Below are positions 36,590 to 48,215 of a stretch of DNA of 64,000 nt, piece by piece. Position 1 is the first letter of the stretch. Every line of letters starts with the position of its first letter. The position numbers were made by a program, and so were the translations under genes. Source of the DNA: Pisolithus tinctorius (taxonomy: Eukaryota; Basidiomycota; Agaricomycetes; Boletales; Pisolithaceae). Below the pieces are notes generated by a model. The model saw nothing but the letters and a program-made list of their open reading frames with translations. It made no database searches and had not been told where the DNA came from. The DNA lies in assembly GCA_024663395.1 (NCBI GenBank), contig JANFAH010000012.1, forward strand, positions 1,586,936-1,650,935, read 5' to 3'.

Positions 36590-37627
36590 ATGTCCAACTC
36601 CGAAACGCAGTCAAGTGATCACACCTACTCTAATCTCTCGCTTGAAGAGCTACTCGACCTATTTGATTGCCACTACGGACTAGCCGACACTTTCCCCAGG
36701 GATGCAGCGCTGGTGCTGAAAGAAACCAGGAATACTTTCATAGGGCAGTATGGCAGACCAGATGCTGACGCATTTAAGCAAGCTTGTCTCAAGCTGTCTA
36801 ATTTCATCCATACTAAACCATTTCTGACTCAAGATGAAAAAGAAGAGGCAAGTTCATTCACCGGGCGGGGCAACAGGGTCACTATTGAGCACTTTCATTT
36901 GTACAGCTCGTCAACGTCCTTTGGGTAGGCAACCCGGCTTAGCATATGATGCGTGTTGTTCATTCCCCATATCTTAGCTTGCCGACGGAGTGTATGAGAG
37001 CTACCTTCTCTTGGATCTCGTTCTACACACAAATTATAAAAGCATGGACTTCCGTCTCTTGCTCTATTGCCTCGTCTACGAAGTACTGTGCGAATCCTAT
37101 CTGCAAACTCCGATAGAAGGAACGCTCAAAGGTAGGATTTTGAAAGCAAATCTGACTTGATGCTTATTTCGAATGTTTCCATTCTAGGGCGTTTGGAAGA
37201 TCTCGCGAGTCGTATGCTGACCCGGATTGATGAAATTTGGAGGTGGGAGCGAGAAGAGAGGCTATCATTCCTGGATGATTTCGAATGGGACCTACCATGG
37301 CCACAGGATCAAACCTCGAATTCAACTGAATTGTGGCCCGTCTCTTCAGTTGAACATGCACTCGAACAAATATCTCCTGCAACGCAAAACGTGGCGCAAA
37401 GACGGCAATCACTCGTGTCAGCTCCCCCTCCACCAGCGACTCGCGCACGACCCAGGCCTCTCTCAGCATCGCAGTCGTTACCTACCCTGGAATCAGCCTC
37501 GGAGCCTGCTAAACGCCGAGTTGCATCGTTGAAACGTTCTTTGTCAATGTCAGGGGCGCGTGCGGGAAGTGCTCCCCAAAATCTCACCACTATCGGGACA
37601 CTGCCTACGCTCGCAGAGGAGGAGTAA
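36590..37627 (+). CDS. Three-exon gene, unknown function
   Basis: Protein of 283 residues with no family I recognise. Exons are 36590-36847, 36978-37131 and 37188-37627, and all join in frame. The N-terminal two thirds are probably helical (LSLEELLDLFDCHYGL, then YESYLLLDLVLHT and FRLLLYCLVYEVL). The C-terminus is disordered and basic, with PPPPATRARPRPL and repeated serines, ending TLPTLAEEE. The first intron uses a GC donor (gcaagt) with a ttag acceptor, a known minor class. A truncated copy of its 5' end lies at 32,875. Confidence 0.75.
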
Positions 37628-37919
37628 AAACAAGGGTCGCGCCCAGCATTCGCAGCGACGAGTCGGATATGGATATATCATCCACTAGCTTTTTGACGGG
37701 GTCATTGTGTTCTAAATTCTGCTACTATCCACGTATGCAACTATGCAAATTATGCACTATGCTTCATGAACACTGTTTTTCTTCGTTCATTTTTCCTGAG
37801 CGTGCAACACTTGAAAGTCCTAACTTATAAGTTGTAAGTGCTGTCGTTTCCCCACGCAGCCACTAGTTTGCTTTACAACACACTACTACGGACGGCGCTG
37901 CCCACGTCACTAGTCTGGC

Positions 37920-40213
37920 ATGTTCGAATCCCCGTATCCTCCCTACGACCCCGAAGATAAGAGGAGGCGAGTACGGGTCCAAATTTTCAGTGTGCATCAC
38001 CTCTCACACCCACTACGCCACTCAGCTTCGCGTAAGTTTGTTCGTCCCCGGTCTGTGACGACACATCTCATCGGAGGGACTCGGCAAGCTACAAGACAGT
38101 GGCCAAACGGTGGCCGGTTATCATCACCGACCTGATTAGCCATGTTCACAATCAGGTCCATAACCTGACAATGGAGGAACGGACTCCCGCTGACAATGGG
38201 TCGACCGACCGTACTATCCAGTTAAAGATCGAAGAAGGAAAAAAGATCGTCGCGAAAGCTAGCCACCTCAAGTATCGCATGGAGAGAAATCAGGAACTCG
38301 AGTAAGTCTTTGGGGTCGATGCGTAGTGTGGATTCGTGACGCTTGGATTTACAGAAAGATCCCAGAGGACGGGGAGATTTACGTTCACGAATACAACTCA
38401 GAATTAGAAAAGCTCGCTCAGATCGGCAAGAATACGTGGTATACTGCCCCCTGGCTCTATGCGGAGTAAGGATGATCCTGTGCAGACTTGATATTCTCTC
38501 GCTCACCCGTACGGTTCGTAGGTGCTACCTGTAAGTGCCCCGATATACAATGAGACCCTCTCACGGCAAGCTTTAGATACCGCCTATTCCGGTCTTATTT
38601 CAAGCAGACCACTTACTGGGTGGACTTTGATCCATTCGACTCAAAGAAGGAAGAAACGTTTCGAAGTAGTGTAACCGCCATACATCGTAAGTGAGACCAT
38701 GCGACCCTTGAAATCATCGATTAACATCTACCCCATAGAGATTGCAACGACGATGCACGAGTTGGAGACAGAGAAAGATAAGCTCATAGATGATCCCGAT
38801 AAACTCTCCGTACTCTTCAAAGAAATGGTCCAGATGTGCCTTTGGTACGTGCTTACTCTCATGTCCAAGACAGACTGTCATAGTGACTCTCGAACGCAGG
38901 GGAAATGCCACTGTGAGAGAGTGTGGTGTAGCAGCCGCTCTGACAGACAAAATTGACGTACTCCGAACCAGGACCTTTCTCTATTGACACACCTCACTCC
39001 CTCCGATATCGAACACCTACAGACGGTTGGGAGGGAGGCCCAGCAAGCCAGGAAGGAATTCATCCTCAAAGACGATCAAGAAGCAGCCTGGGAGTATATC
39101 AAGAGTTTGAAATCTCAAGCTGGGACTGTCGCCACATGCGACTTCATTCTCGATAACGGTACTAAAAGAACTCCTCTATAGTTGTATTTGACTCATATAA
39201 ATTTTAGCTGGGTTTGAGGTGGGCAAGGAACACCTTTCTGCTTCCATCGACTCCTGACCTATTGGAAGCTTTTTACTGACTTGGTGTTCGCCGACTTTCT
39301 GGTCACTTACACCCCCTATTTCTCTAAAGCTGTCTTTCAGTGAGTGACGAAGATGAATCTTGTCACAGCCAATTCATGCCCACAGCCCGAAGTTGATCCC
39401 TTGGTTTGTTTCTGACGTCACACCAACCGACTTCCGCAAAGCCATAGAGTCGCTATCGTTACCCACATTTTTCGATACAACTTTGGGGACCACGCCGGAG
39501 TCAGCTCATCATCTCAGCGAAATGGTAAAACGGTGGCAAAGGTATTTGGAACAGGGCATATTTTGCCTAAGTACGGAAGTCGGGGATGGGCATAAGAAGG
39601 CTCAGTTTTGGACCGGTCCCTGGCCGTATTGGTACATGGAAGACAAGGCGAATGACTTGTGGCGTTTACTCACCGAAAGCAGTCTGGTGATATTTAAGGT
39701 CAGTATATGACTCATCTTATTCAGTGCGGCTTCTCATGCCACTAACAGGGAGATCTCAAGTATGTACTGTGTTCATGAGGTCATTACCTTTGTTCATCCT
39801 GCCTCTCTAGTTACCGCAAGTGTGTCACGTTTTTTTTGTTTGCCACCTCACAGGAGTTCATCCAAATGTGGCGTATTGTAGATTGACAGGGGATGTCAAA
39901 TGGCCGGTAACGACGCCTTTTGCTGCGGCCCTTGGTAGCGGTCTTTCGAATTCATACGAGGATATCTTGACGACCGTCTTTTCCACAGGGCCACTTGCAG
40001 GATCGTTCCCCATACTGAGTCTTCGTACGAACAAGGCGGAAGTTGTAGTCGGAATATCACAGGACGTCGCTGACAAATTGGACGAGAAGGACGAAGAATG
40101 GAGAGTGAATGGAAAGTATGTTCGACGAGTTTGCTATGTCTGAGATCGCGAGAGGCTGATGATGACACCTGTCCAGGTATGCCCTCGTGAGTTTCCTGCC
40201 GAAGAAGCTGTGA
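37920..40213 (+). CDS. ARMT1/DUF89-family damage-control phosphatase
   Basis: Metal-dependent phosphatase of the DUF89 family, in which members hydrolyse sugar phosphates and other damaged metabolites; the human relative is ARMT1. It starts MFESPYPPYDPEDKR and continues with YKTVAKRWPVIITDL. Family landmarks follow in order across many small exons: RSYFKQTTYWVDFDPFDSKK, the metal-site motif WGNATDLSLL (split by introns near 38,843-38,970), CDFILDNAGFELFTDLVFAD (near 39,139-39,290), PKLIPWFVSDVTP, and GDLNYRKLTGDVKWP. It ends with RTNKAEVVVG and LVSFLPKKL, with TGA at 40,211-40,213. The asparagine-aspartate active-site motifs are intact. At least nine introns. A few exon limits near 37,970-38,090 are approximate. 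Confidence 0.88.
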
Positions 40214-41014
40214 GAATCGTCTTTCATCATAGACAGCACAAGACGGATAGATGCGTATCGATTATCATTGTCGCATTAGTTAACCTTGAATTATAAAGAG
40301 GAAACGTGTAAGATGCATGGGACGTCTCCTCGGGGTGGAATGCTCCGTTGCGCCAGCGCCTTCGGAGACTCTAAATGCTTTCAATACATTCGACAGACGC
40401 CGGAAGCGAGTCACTGCAGGTCACTGCCATTTGAATCCACCAAATTGGCGAAAGCCACTATCCCGTTCGAACTTTGAACTCCCAGTGATTCTGAGCCATG
40501 AGTATCACTCGTTAGGTTTCGTTCCGTCCTTGTCTGTCTCATGATATGATTAAAGTGGTCTCGACGTACCAACAGCCAAAACTTCATCTAGGCGACATCT
40601 TTGCCCTTCAAGTAATTCACATGCGCTGCAGTTTCATTAATCCCTTTGGAGGTCCTACTACATCAACAGACCGCTATGTATCTCCCTTGATAACTAACAC
40701 TGTTTGAGCTCAGGTCAGTTTTCTCGATTTATCTTTTCAATCTCCGAGCACTCAGCCTTTTCAGCGCCAGTGCAGACTCCAATTAACTCTGAATTAGTGT
40801 GCGCAAAGGGTGCCGGTATGGTAGGGAATCCATTTGGGAATATGACCCTGTAGTCTCACTGACAGTTATTTCCCTACATCTATCAACCTCTCAAGACTGA
40901 TGGGAGTGCTAACTCTGTTTAGACTCCGTCAGGGTCTGAGCAAACTTGGTTCCTGGGAAGGTACTTATCATACATCCGTAAGTACATTTAGACCCGGTGA
41001 CCTCCATCTCACAA
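40214..41014. other. No supported gene
   Basis: Intergenic, with only short frames. It probably contains the promoter of the membrane-protein pseudogene. Confidence 0.5.
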
Positions 41015-42148
41015 ATGTCCTCCGTTACTGGTCTAGAAACCACTCTCAACGGATTCGTTGATGAAATACGTCAGAACTTTAACTATGTCCTTGCCGGCAT
41101 TGCGTGCTCTTCTCGTCTGTTCACTCTCCTCGTTTGGCTTCTTGGATTCTCTTCCAAGGAGTCCCGACGCCGCGTGGTATTTCAGCTGAACGTGCTCGTC
41201 ATTGTCATTTGTGTCGCCCTGACACTGGGCATCTTAGTCGGTTTGACTAGTGAGAAGGCGATCATCGACGGGTACAATCAGGTGTCGAAAAGCGTCTATA
41301 TTGCTGCGATTACCTTTGCTCTCTACCCGCCGTTATTGTCCGATTCGATATTGCTAATTCGGCTCTTGCGCTCTACCCTGTCACTAGCACGTCTTCAGTC
41401 ACCCCAGTAAAAAATATTTGTATTCCCTTTTTGCATCAAATGCGGTCGAGTAGTGGTCCTTGTACATACCTTTGTTGTTACCAGGTCCGCAGCTGATGGT
41501 GCTTTTTACAGACCCTCTTCCTGGACGAACTTGTCAAATCTGGGTCTTACCACTCAGGCTCTCGTGCAGAACCAGGAGGCTGCCTGGTATCGGTACCCCA
41601 AAATTATCGCTGAATGGGCAATGGAAATAGTAGACAACTTGTGAGTTGATAACTACCGATGTGGTTTGCTGAAGAATTAGCTGTTACGTTTTCGAAAGAT
41701 ACTCTGTCAGTATCTTCCTAAACAACCTCCATGTACGCACGTCATCGATAAAAAGGGTGAGCTCCTCCTGCGGGCTTCCTAACCAGTGAACTGAATAATT
41801 CATGTTCACCCGGTATGCAGTAGGCGACCTGTCAGAGGACATCCGACAAATCCTCTACATTTCTGTCGCCAATTTTGTCTTCCCTCTTATGTTCAACATC
41901 GCACAGATCATCTTGATCATGGCAGATCGGTCCCCCAATGCCGGCGTCCTGCTGTCATGATTAACAACTACGTAACCGCCATTGGTGTATTATGTGCCAC
42001 ACTCTGGTTCTCAGGATCAGAGTGGGTTCAGAGTCGCAGAGAATCTGAAGACATGTTCTTGCTCAATCCGAACCCGGGTAGGGCAAATGGTGTTTTCAGG
42101 AAAAATGAGAATGAAGTTGTAGTGATTAAGAGGCTTTCCACACTCTGA
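41015..42148 (+). pseudogene. Multi-pass membrane protein, broken paralogue
   Basis: Tandem copy of the intact gene at 43,231. It starts MSSVTGLETTLNGFVDEIR and shares SKESRRR, the following hydrophobic helices, and near the end VANFVFPLMFNIAQIILI and INNYVTAIGVLCATLWFSGS. Relative to the intact copy, one T is missing near 41,366, one A is extra in the A-run at 41,409-41,414, and one base is missing near 41,945-41,960. The first two cancel after about 45 nt; unshifted, the frame stops at TAA 41,408. Either a decaying duplicate or homopolymer sequence errors. Confidence 0.7.
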
Positions 42149-43230
42149 TACGGCAGACTTTGTGCTATGGAGCGGCGACGGACTCCAAGCTGCTTGTGGG
42201 ACTCGTGAGAGAGTATAAGTATTTTATGGAGTAACCTCCCAAATCGATCGCATTACGACATTACCTTACTTTATTTAGCCGCCATCGCTGTTCTTCCTCA
42301 GGTCCTGCCTTGGCGGAGCGCAATCACACCCTTCTATTTGTTCGTTTGTGCACGAGTCCCAAGTTATGTATCCCATTGGCACCGTTCACCGGGTCCGGAT
42401 CCGAGATTGGGGTCAAGGTTCGTCTGCCACATAATAATTCCCGTCCTATGGAGACGGGAAGTAGAAGGCCGTCACGAGGTTCGTGAAAGTAAATTAGGAG
42501 AGTTTATAATCATAGCCATCAGGGACATATATATATCAGCCCATACCAGTTAGCGTCTTTTTTTCAAAACCCAACCCTGGGTCCCGTTCTATTATCCTGG
42601 GCCGCCACCTGATAACAATCAAGTCGTCGTCAAGGCCCGCATCAGTCCATCTGTAAAACCTGCTGTTTCAGGTCGATCAGGTCATACATACACTTCAAAA
42701 GTACTGTTGCTATTCGCAGGTGATTCGAACCCTTGGCGCACAGCAACATCCTGCAACGTATTCCGCCTACTTCTTGAGGCTAAATTGCTTCTCCAAACAC
42801 TCAACGCGTCGTTTTTTGCTTTGTGAACAGCACCTCAACTTTCCATCAATACCCAAAACTGTCGAGAGCTGCCCGACATTTCAACGTGCGTTTATTACAC
42901 CAACTCCATTATAGTATGCCGGTAGCATCCCTACCTGCTCGCACGTATGCTGCTTTGTATACAATACACACAATAGTAATTGGGCTTGGTGAGTTTCACT
43001 ACTCTTATTTTGCAAGCAGGGTACGGAAAGTACTCTTTAGTTGCTATAAGGCGAGAAGTCCGATTGCAAGCCATGTGGTTTCTCTGATGAGCCTTGTCCG
43101 CTGTCACGGATCTCAAGCTGTGGAGGGAGTACTAACTCTATTAGACTGCGTGCTGTGCAAACCAAAGAAGGTCAAGAGGTAGAGTATATCATCGTTGTAT
43201 GTGTGGATTCTGTTAGAACCATTACCTCAC
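42149..43230. other. No supported gene
   Basis: About 1.1 kb between the two paralogues, containing the promoter of the second copy. Open frames at 42,338 and 42,720-43,182 show no motif. Confidence 0.5.
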
Positions 43231-44440
43231 ATGTCCTCAGTGACGAGTTCAGAAGCTGCCGTCAATGCCTTCGTGAACATCATACGTCCGAATTTCGACT
43301 GTCTTATCATAGCGACCGCTTTCTCTGCTTGTTTGCTCACCCTCTTCGTAGTCCTTTTTGCACTATCTACCAAGGAGTCTCGGCGCCGCCTGGCATTCCG
43401 ACTGAATGTCCTTGCCCTTTGTCTCGCCCTAACGACGAGCATATTGTCTTTCTTAACTGATGGGAAGTCCATAGTCGACCCGTTCAATCCGGTGTCGACA
43501 AGTGTGTACCTTGCTGCAATTGTCGTCACTGTCTTCCCACCGTTGTTATACGACTCAATATTGTTAACTCGACTCTTTGCACTCTATCCCCTCTCCAGCA
43601 CACCTCCGACCACTCTATTGAAGATATTTTCATTCCCCTTCTGCGTCAAATGTGCTCGGGTGGTCGCTATTGTAGGTTTTTTCATCGATATTTAGTTCCA
43701 TTCCTGGGTAACGCTTTTCACAGACAGTTGGTATTCATCACTACGTCGTGCCCGGGATGACCACCGAGGTTCCCATCGAGGATGCGTCCTCATACTGGTT
43801 TCGTAGCCCTTATCTGATCGCTGAGTGGACATTGCAAATTGCCGACAACCTGTAAGTTGGCATCCTTCTACGTGATCTGTTGGACATTTTTTCCTCGGAA
43901 GGTACTCTGTTAGCTTTTTTCTTTACAACCTCCACATCCGCACATCGCCAATAAAAAGAGGTGAGGATACCTCCGTGTTTCTCCATACAAATGGATAACT
44001 AATGCATTTCCCGACATGCAGCGCACAGCATTGCGGAGCGCATCCAACAAATTTTCTATGTCTCTGTTGCCAATTTTGTCTTCCCTCTTATGTTCAACAT
44101 CGCACAAATCATCCTCGTAACGACTGATCGGTCCCCCACTGCTGGTGCGGTGGTGCTCTTGATCAACAACTATGTAACTGTCATGGGGGTGTTGTGTGCA
44201 ACGCTGTGGTTCTCAGGGTCAGAGAGGGTTCGGACTCGCAACGAACTGTTACCTGAACACATGCTCAACTCGCCCAGAACAAACTTTGGAAGCCATCATG
44301 TGGCTGACAGGAAGAGCGGGAGCTCAATTATATTAATAGGGAGGGATTCTGTTACACATGACACTACGAGCTTGGACACTGGGACGGATCGCAAGCATCT
44401 CACCACTCCGGAGAAAGAGAACAAATATATCTTGGTGTGA
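43231..44440 (+). CDS. Multi-pass membrane protein, intact paralogue
   Basis: Integral membrane protein with about seven hydrophobic segments, receptor-like in layout but of unknown function. It starts MSSVTSSEAAVNAFVNIIR, then helices such as LLTLFVVLFALS and VYLAAIVVTVFPPLLY. Exon 1 runs to about 43,675 (gtaggt donor). Later exons begin near 43,725, 43,902 and 44,022, giving YWFRSPYLIAEWTLQIADNL, YSVSFFLYNLHIRTSPIKR and VANFVFPLMFNIAQIILV. The cytoplasmic tail after FSGSERVRTRNEL is hydrophilic, and the frame ends at 44,440. It is the intact partner of the broken copy 2.2 kb upstream. Confidence 0.72.
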
Positions 44441-44656
44441 TTTGCCGTGCCCGTCCGCAGTGCACTTACAGGTCTTAAAATGATGATGACGCTTCTGAAG
44501 TTTCATTTCGATGAGCGTTGTACCCGTGATACTCTTGTATGTATTCCTGGACGCATCCTGGTCCAGGTCTGAAAGTTGTTTTGTCCCCCGAGTTTTTGCC
44601 GGTCCGGAAATGCCGGGACATCCATTTAGGGAAAGCGTGGGAGATATGGGGATGGC

Positions 44657-46070
44657 TTGATATTTGGGGAATCTTTCTGTGCACCTGTGTTAATAATGTC
44701 ATGCGATACGCAGGCGACTCAGGTCCATGTGGACGAGGACAGTGGCGCGCGCCGCTTGGTGGTCAACTCTCGGGACTTGGATGGCGCTCGTGATGTTTCC
44801 TATGAGTTTCTTCGTCGGGAATATTCTTTTGATCATGTTACAGTTACAGATGTTATAAACCGGCTTTCTGAGAATCCATTAGGTCCCTATCTTACATGCG
44901 TTCCTTCGAGCGTGCGCGAATTGGTTGAACAGTTTCCCTTTTTTTCGGTGGCTCATCTGAGGGCGATCGCGCAGATTCATGGGGTCTCGCTGCACGGAAG
45001 GTTGCAGCGGGGGATGTGTAAAGATGCTCTACGCTTGCATGATTGTGAAGGATCCTGTCCCTCTGTGTCATATGTATTCCACGTCCTAAAGCGCCCACGG
45101 CACAATTATATATTCGTGCCCGACCTGCACCGGCCATCCAACTCCTATTCCAATGAGTGTTACATGAAGGCGAAGGAAAACACTAAGAAGCAACGGCAGC
45201 GACGAGCGGCAAATGCGCTAGAGGGTCTGGCTCCGGTGGGCCCTCCTGCCGAACCTCCTCTGGTCTCGCCGTTTCCGCCCGTACAATCGTTTGCAGCAAA
45301 GCGCGAGATTATTCGGGAGTGGCAGGTGGAGATGTCCCCTGATCATTTGCAGGAGGGGGTATGCGCTGTCTGCGTCCAGATATTTGCTGCTGAGTTGCTT
45401 GTCGACGTTGTCCCGAGTAAAGAGATGTTATTGACTCTCAATAATAATTGGTTGCCCGCGGAGACACGGCCTCGTACATATGACATCGCCAAATACGAGG
45501 GCGCGATTCTGTGTTGTCATGGCATGTCCTGCCTTGGCAACATCGGGGACCTTCGTATGTGCCTGTGCTGTCGCAGATCCTTGAGCAGCCCGAAGCCGAG
45601 GCAGCCAAAAGATGCGATTGCGAACTTTCAGTACTATGGCGTTAGTGAGCTACCTGTGGATGTGAAATCTGCGCTGGCATGTGCTAGTCAATTTGAGCTA
45701 CAGCTGATTGCGCTGGCCCGGGCGACTGTGATTACCCATCATTATCAAACAAAGGGTGCACGTGGTGGTCGTTTGCCAGAGGAAGCGAGCCAGCGCTTTA
45801 ATAGAGGAAATGTCGCGATTCTGCCGCAGGATCCCGGTGCCTTGCGAACGGTACTCCCCCCAACCACTGCTGAGATTGAGGGCGCGATGTGTGTTGTGTT
45901 TGCAGGTGGCTCTTATCGGCCAACTTTGGATGCTTTATGCAAATTTCCTCCGGTGCTTGTGAATAAGAGCAGGGTGCAGTTGTTAATTGAGTGGCTCATT
46001 GCTCACAACATGTGGTATAAGGCCAACGGCGTTACATTTTCGCAGGATATTTTGGAGTCCTTGCACATGA
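44657..46070 (+). pseudogene. Helitron Rep/helicase protein, N-terminal part (split by insertion)
   Basis: N-terminal region of a Helitron RepHel-type protein as found in basidiomycetes. The likely start is ATG 44,699 (MSCDTQATQVHVDEDSG) or 44,657. It carries paired cysteine motifs, CAVCVQIFAAELL and MCLCCRRSL, typical of the region before the Rep domain. Near the end is VNKSRVQLLIEWLIAHNMWY, the family's linker. The frame is open up to the transposon terminus at 46,071 and then runs into its inverted repeat and subterminal array. The missing continuation lies at 62,649 onward on the same strand, so one gene has been split by the KDZ element. This half itself is undamaged. Confidence 0.75.
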
Positions 46071-46148
46071 TTCAGTCACTTGTAGTCCTAAAAGTGGGTC
46101 ATCCGACATGTACATTTCGTCCTGAAACTGGGACTAACCGACATTGGC
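46071..46148 (+). repeat. KDZ terminal inverted repeat, left
   Basis: Starts TTCAGTCACTTGTAGTCC and contains AAGTGGGTCATCCGACATG and GGGACTAACCGACAT. It is matched by the reverse complement of 62,571-62,648. Confidence 0.9.
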
Positions 46149-46189
46149 CGGTGGTCCCTAGGGTTGGGTAGGCTGGACTGTGAAGGTGG

Positions 46190-47860
46190 GGTCGGCCTAT
46201 GTCACAGGATGATGGATCAACTTCCCTGGAAGTGGGGTCAGCTGACATGACTATAGGATGGATTGATGACCTGGAAGTGAGGTCGGCTGATGCAGCTATG
46301 GGATGAATTAGTGTCCTGGAAGTGGGGTCGGCCGACACAGCTATGGGATGAATTAGTGTCCTAGAAGTGGGGTCGGCCGACACAGCTATGAGATAGATTA
46401 GTGTCCTAGAAGTGGGGTTGGCTGACACAGCTATGAGATAGATTAGTGTCCTAGAAGTGGGGTCAGCCGATGCAGCTATGGGATAGGTTAGTGTCCTGGA
46501 AGTGGGGTTGGCCGACACAGCTATGGGATGAATTAGTGCCCTAGAAGTGGGGTTGGCCGACACAGCTATGAGATAGATTAGTGTCCTAGAAGTGAGGCCA
46601 GCTGACACAGCTATGAGATAGATTAGTGTCCTAGAAGTGGGGTCGGCCGATGCAGCTATGGGATGAATTAGTGCCCTAAAAGTGGGGTCGGCTGACGTAG
46701 CTATGAGATAGATTAGTGTCCTAGAAGTGGGGTCAGCCGACACAGCTATGAGATAGATTAGTGTCCTAGAAGTGGTGTTGGCCGATGCAGCTATGATATA
46801 GATTAGTGTCCTAGAAGTGGGGTCGGCTGATGCAGCTATGGGATAGGTTAGTGTCCTGGAAGTGGGGTTGGCCGACACAGCTATGGGATGAATTAGTGCC
46901 CTAGAAGTGGGGTCGGCCGATGCAGCTATGGGATGAATTAGTGCCCTAGAAGTGGGGTCAGCTGATGCAGCTATGGGATGAATTAGTGCCCTAGAAGTGG
47001 GGTCGGCCAATGCAGCTATGAGATAGATTAGTGTCCTAGAAGTGGGGTCGGCCGATGCAGCTATGGGATAGGTTAGTGTCCTAGAAGTGGGGTCAGCTGA
47101 CACAGCTATGGGATGAATTAGTGCCCTAGAAGTGGGGTCGGCCGACACAGCTATGAGATAGATTAGTGTCCTAGAAGTGGGGTCGGCCGATGCAGCTATG
47201 GGATAGGTTAGTGTCCTGGAAGTGGGGTCGGCCGACACAGCTATGGGATGAATTAGTGTCCTAGAAGTGGGGTCGGCCGATGCAGCTATGAGATAGATTA
47301 GTGTCCTAGAAGTGGGGTCAGCCGACACAGCTATGAGATAGATTAGTGTCCTAGAAGTGGGGTCAGCCGATGCAGCTATGGGATAGGTTAGTGTCCTGGA
47401 AGTGGGGTCAGCTGACACAGCTATGGGATAGATTAGTGTCCTAGAAGTGGGGTCGGCCGACCCAGCTATGAGATGAATTAGTGACCTAGAAGTGGGGTCA
47501 GCCAACACAGCTATGGGATAGATTAGTGACCTGGAAGTGGGGTTGGCCAACACAGCTATGGGATGAATTAGTGACCTGGAAGTGGGGTCAGCCAACACAG
47601 ATGGGATAGATTAGTGACCTGGAAGTGGGGTTGGCCAACACAGCTATGGGATGAATTAGTGACCTGGAAGTGGTGTCAGCTGACACAGCTATGGGATACG
47701 TTAGTGACCTGGAAGTGGGGTTGGCCAAACCAGCTATGGGATATATTAGTGACCTGGAAGTGGGGCCAGCTGACATGGCTGGGGGAAGGGATGATGTCCT
47801 GGCAGTGGGGTCAGCTGATGTGGCTGGGGGGAATGAACCATGACCTGGAGTTGTGGTTGG
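46190..47860 (+). repeat. Left subterminal 45-bp tandem array (about 37 units)
   Basis: Units are 45 bp, each with GGAAGTGGGGTCGGCCGAC or a variant, followed by ACAGCTATGGGATG and AATTAGTG. The core GTCGGCCGAC is a perfect 10-bp palindrome. Variant cores include GTTGGCCGAC, GTCAGCCGAC, GTCGGCTGAC and GTCAGCTGAC, i.e. C-to-T or G-to-A at the CGs. Units nearest the inside (47,495-47,830) are the most changed. The 45-bp period leaves a long open minus-strand frame that is not a gene. Confidence 0.92.
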
Positions 47861-48215
47861 GCAGACACTTTGCAAGAAAGACCAATATCTTGCTAGTGGG
47901 TTAGTGGGGCTGGCCAATCTTATTACTCAGTACACTACTTCCTTGGTAGTTAGCTGGCTGAACCCACATGGTTGTGGAAAAATCCTATATCCTATCCTTA
48001 TCCTGTGGTATTGAAGTTAACTCTACCAATCTGGCCATTGTATTGGAATTAACATTGGGCAAATTTACTCAGTTGTGTATCAGTACTTAAGGAGGAATTG
48101 TCCTGCAGGAAATTACTTTTTTTCTGAACATTCAATGTCATATGAAATTTGAAAACACAAAGCAGCTATTTTTGATTGTAGTACATGCATATCATATGTA
48201 TCAAGGTAGGGTATT
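47861..48215. other. Spacer between the left array and the H3-mimic gene
   Basis: AT-rich. It probably contains the gene's 3' UTR. No coding signal. Confidence 0.45.

Larger units (their letters stand above)
32940..36650. repeat. Tandem duplication, unit 2
   Basis: Second copy of the duplicated block. It runs on into unique sequence within the gene at 36,590-37,627, so the right end is the ancestral arrangement. Confidence 0.8.

Noticed and set aside
37920..37935. tRNA B-box-like GTTCGAATCC
   Set aside because: It is the start of the ARMT1 coding sequence (MFES), with no A box or acceptor stem.
42718..42730. Minus-strand GGGTTCGAATC resembling a B box
   Set aside because: No matching A box or 7-bp acceptor stem nearby.
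46099..47598. Long minus-strand open frame of about 500 codons
   Set aside because: It is produced by the 45-bp tandem array, whose period is a multiple of three. The protein would be a 15-residue repeat without a fold.
46190..47860. CRISPR-like regular repeats
   Set aside because: Units are contiguous, without unique spacers, in a eukaryotic transposon.
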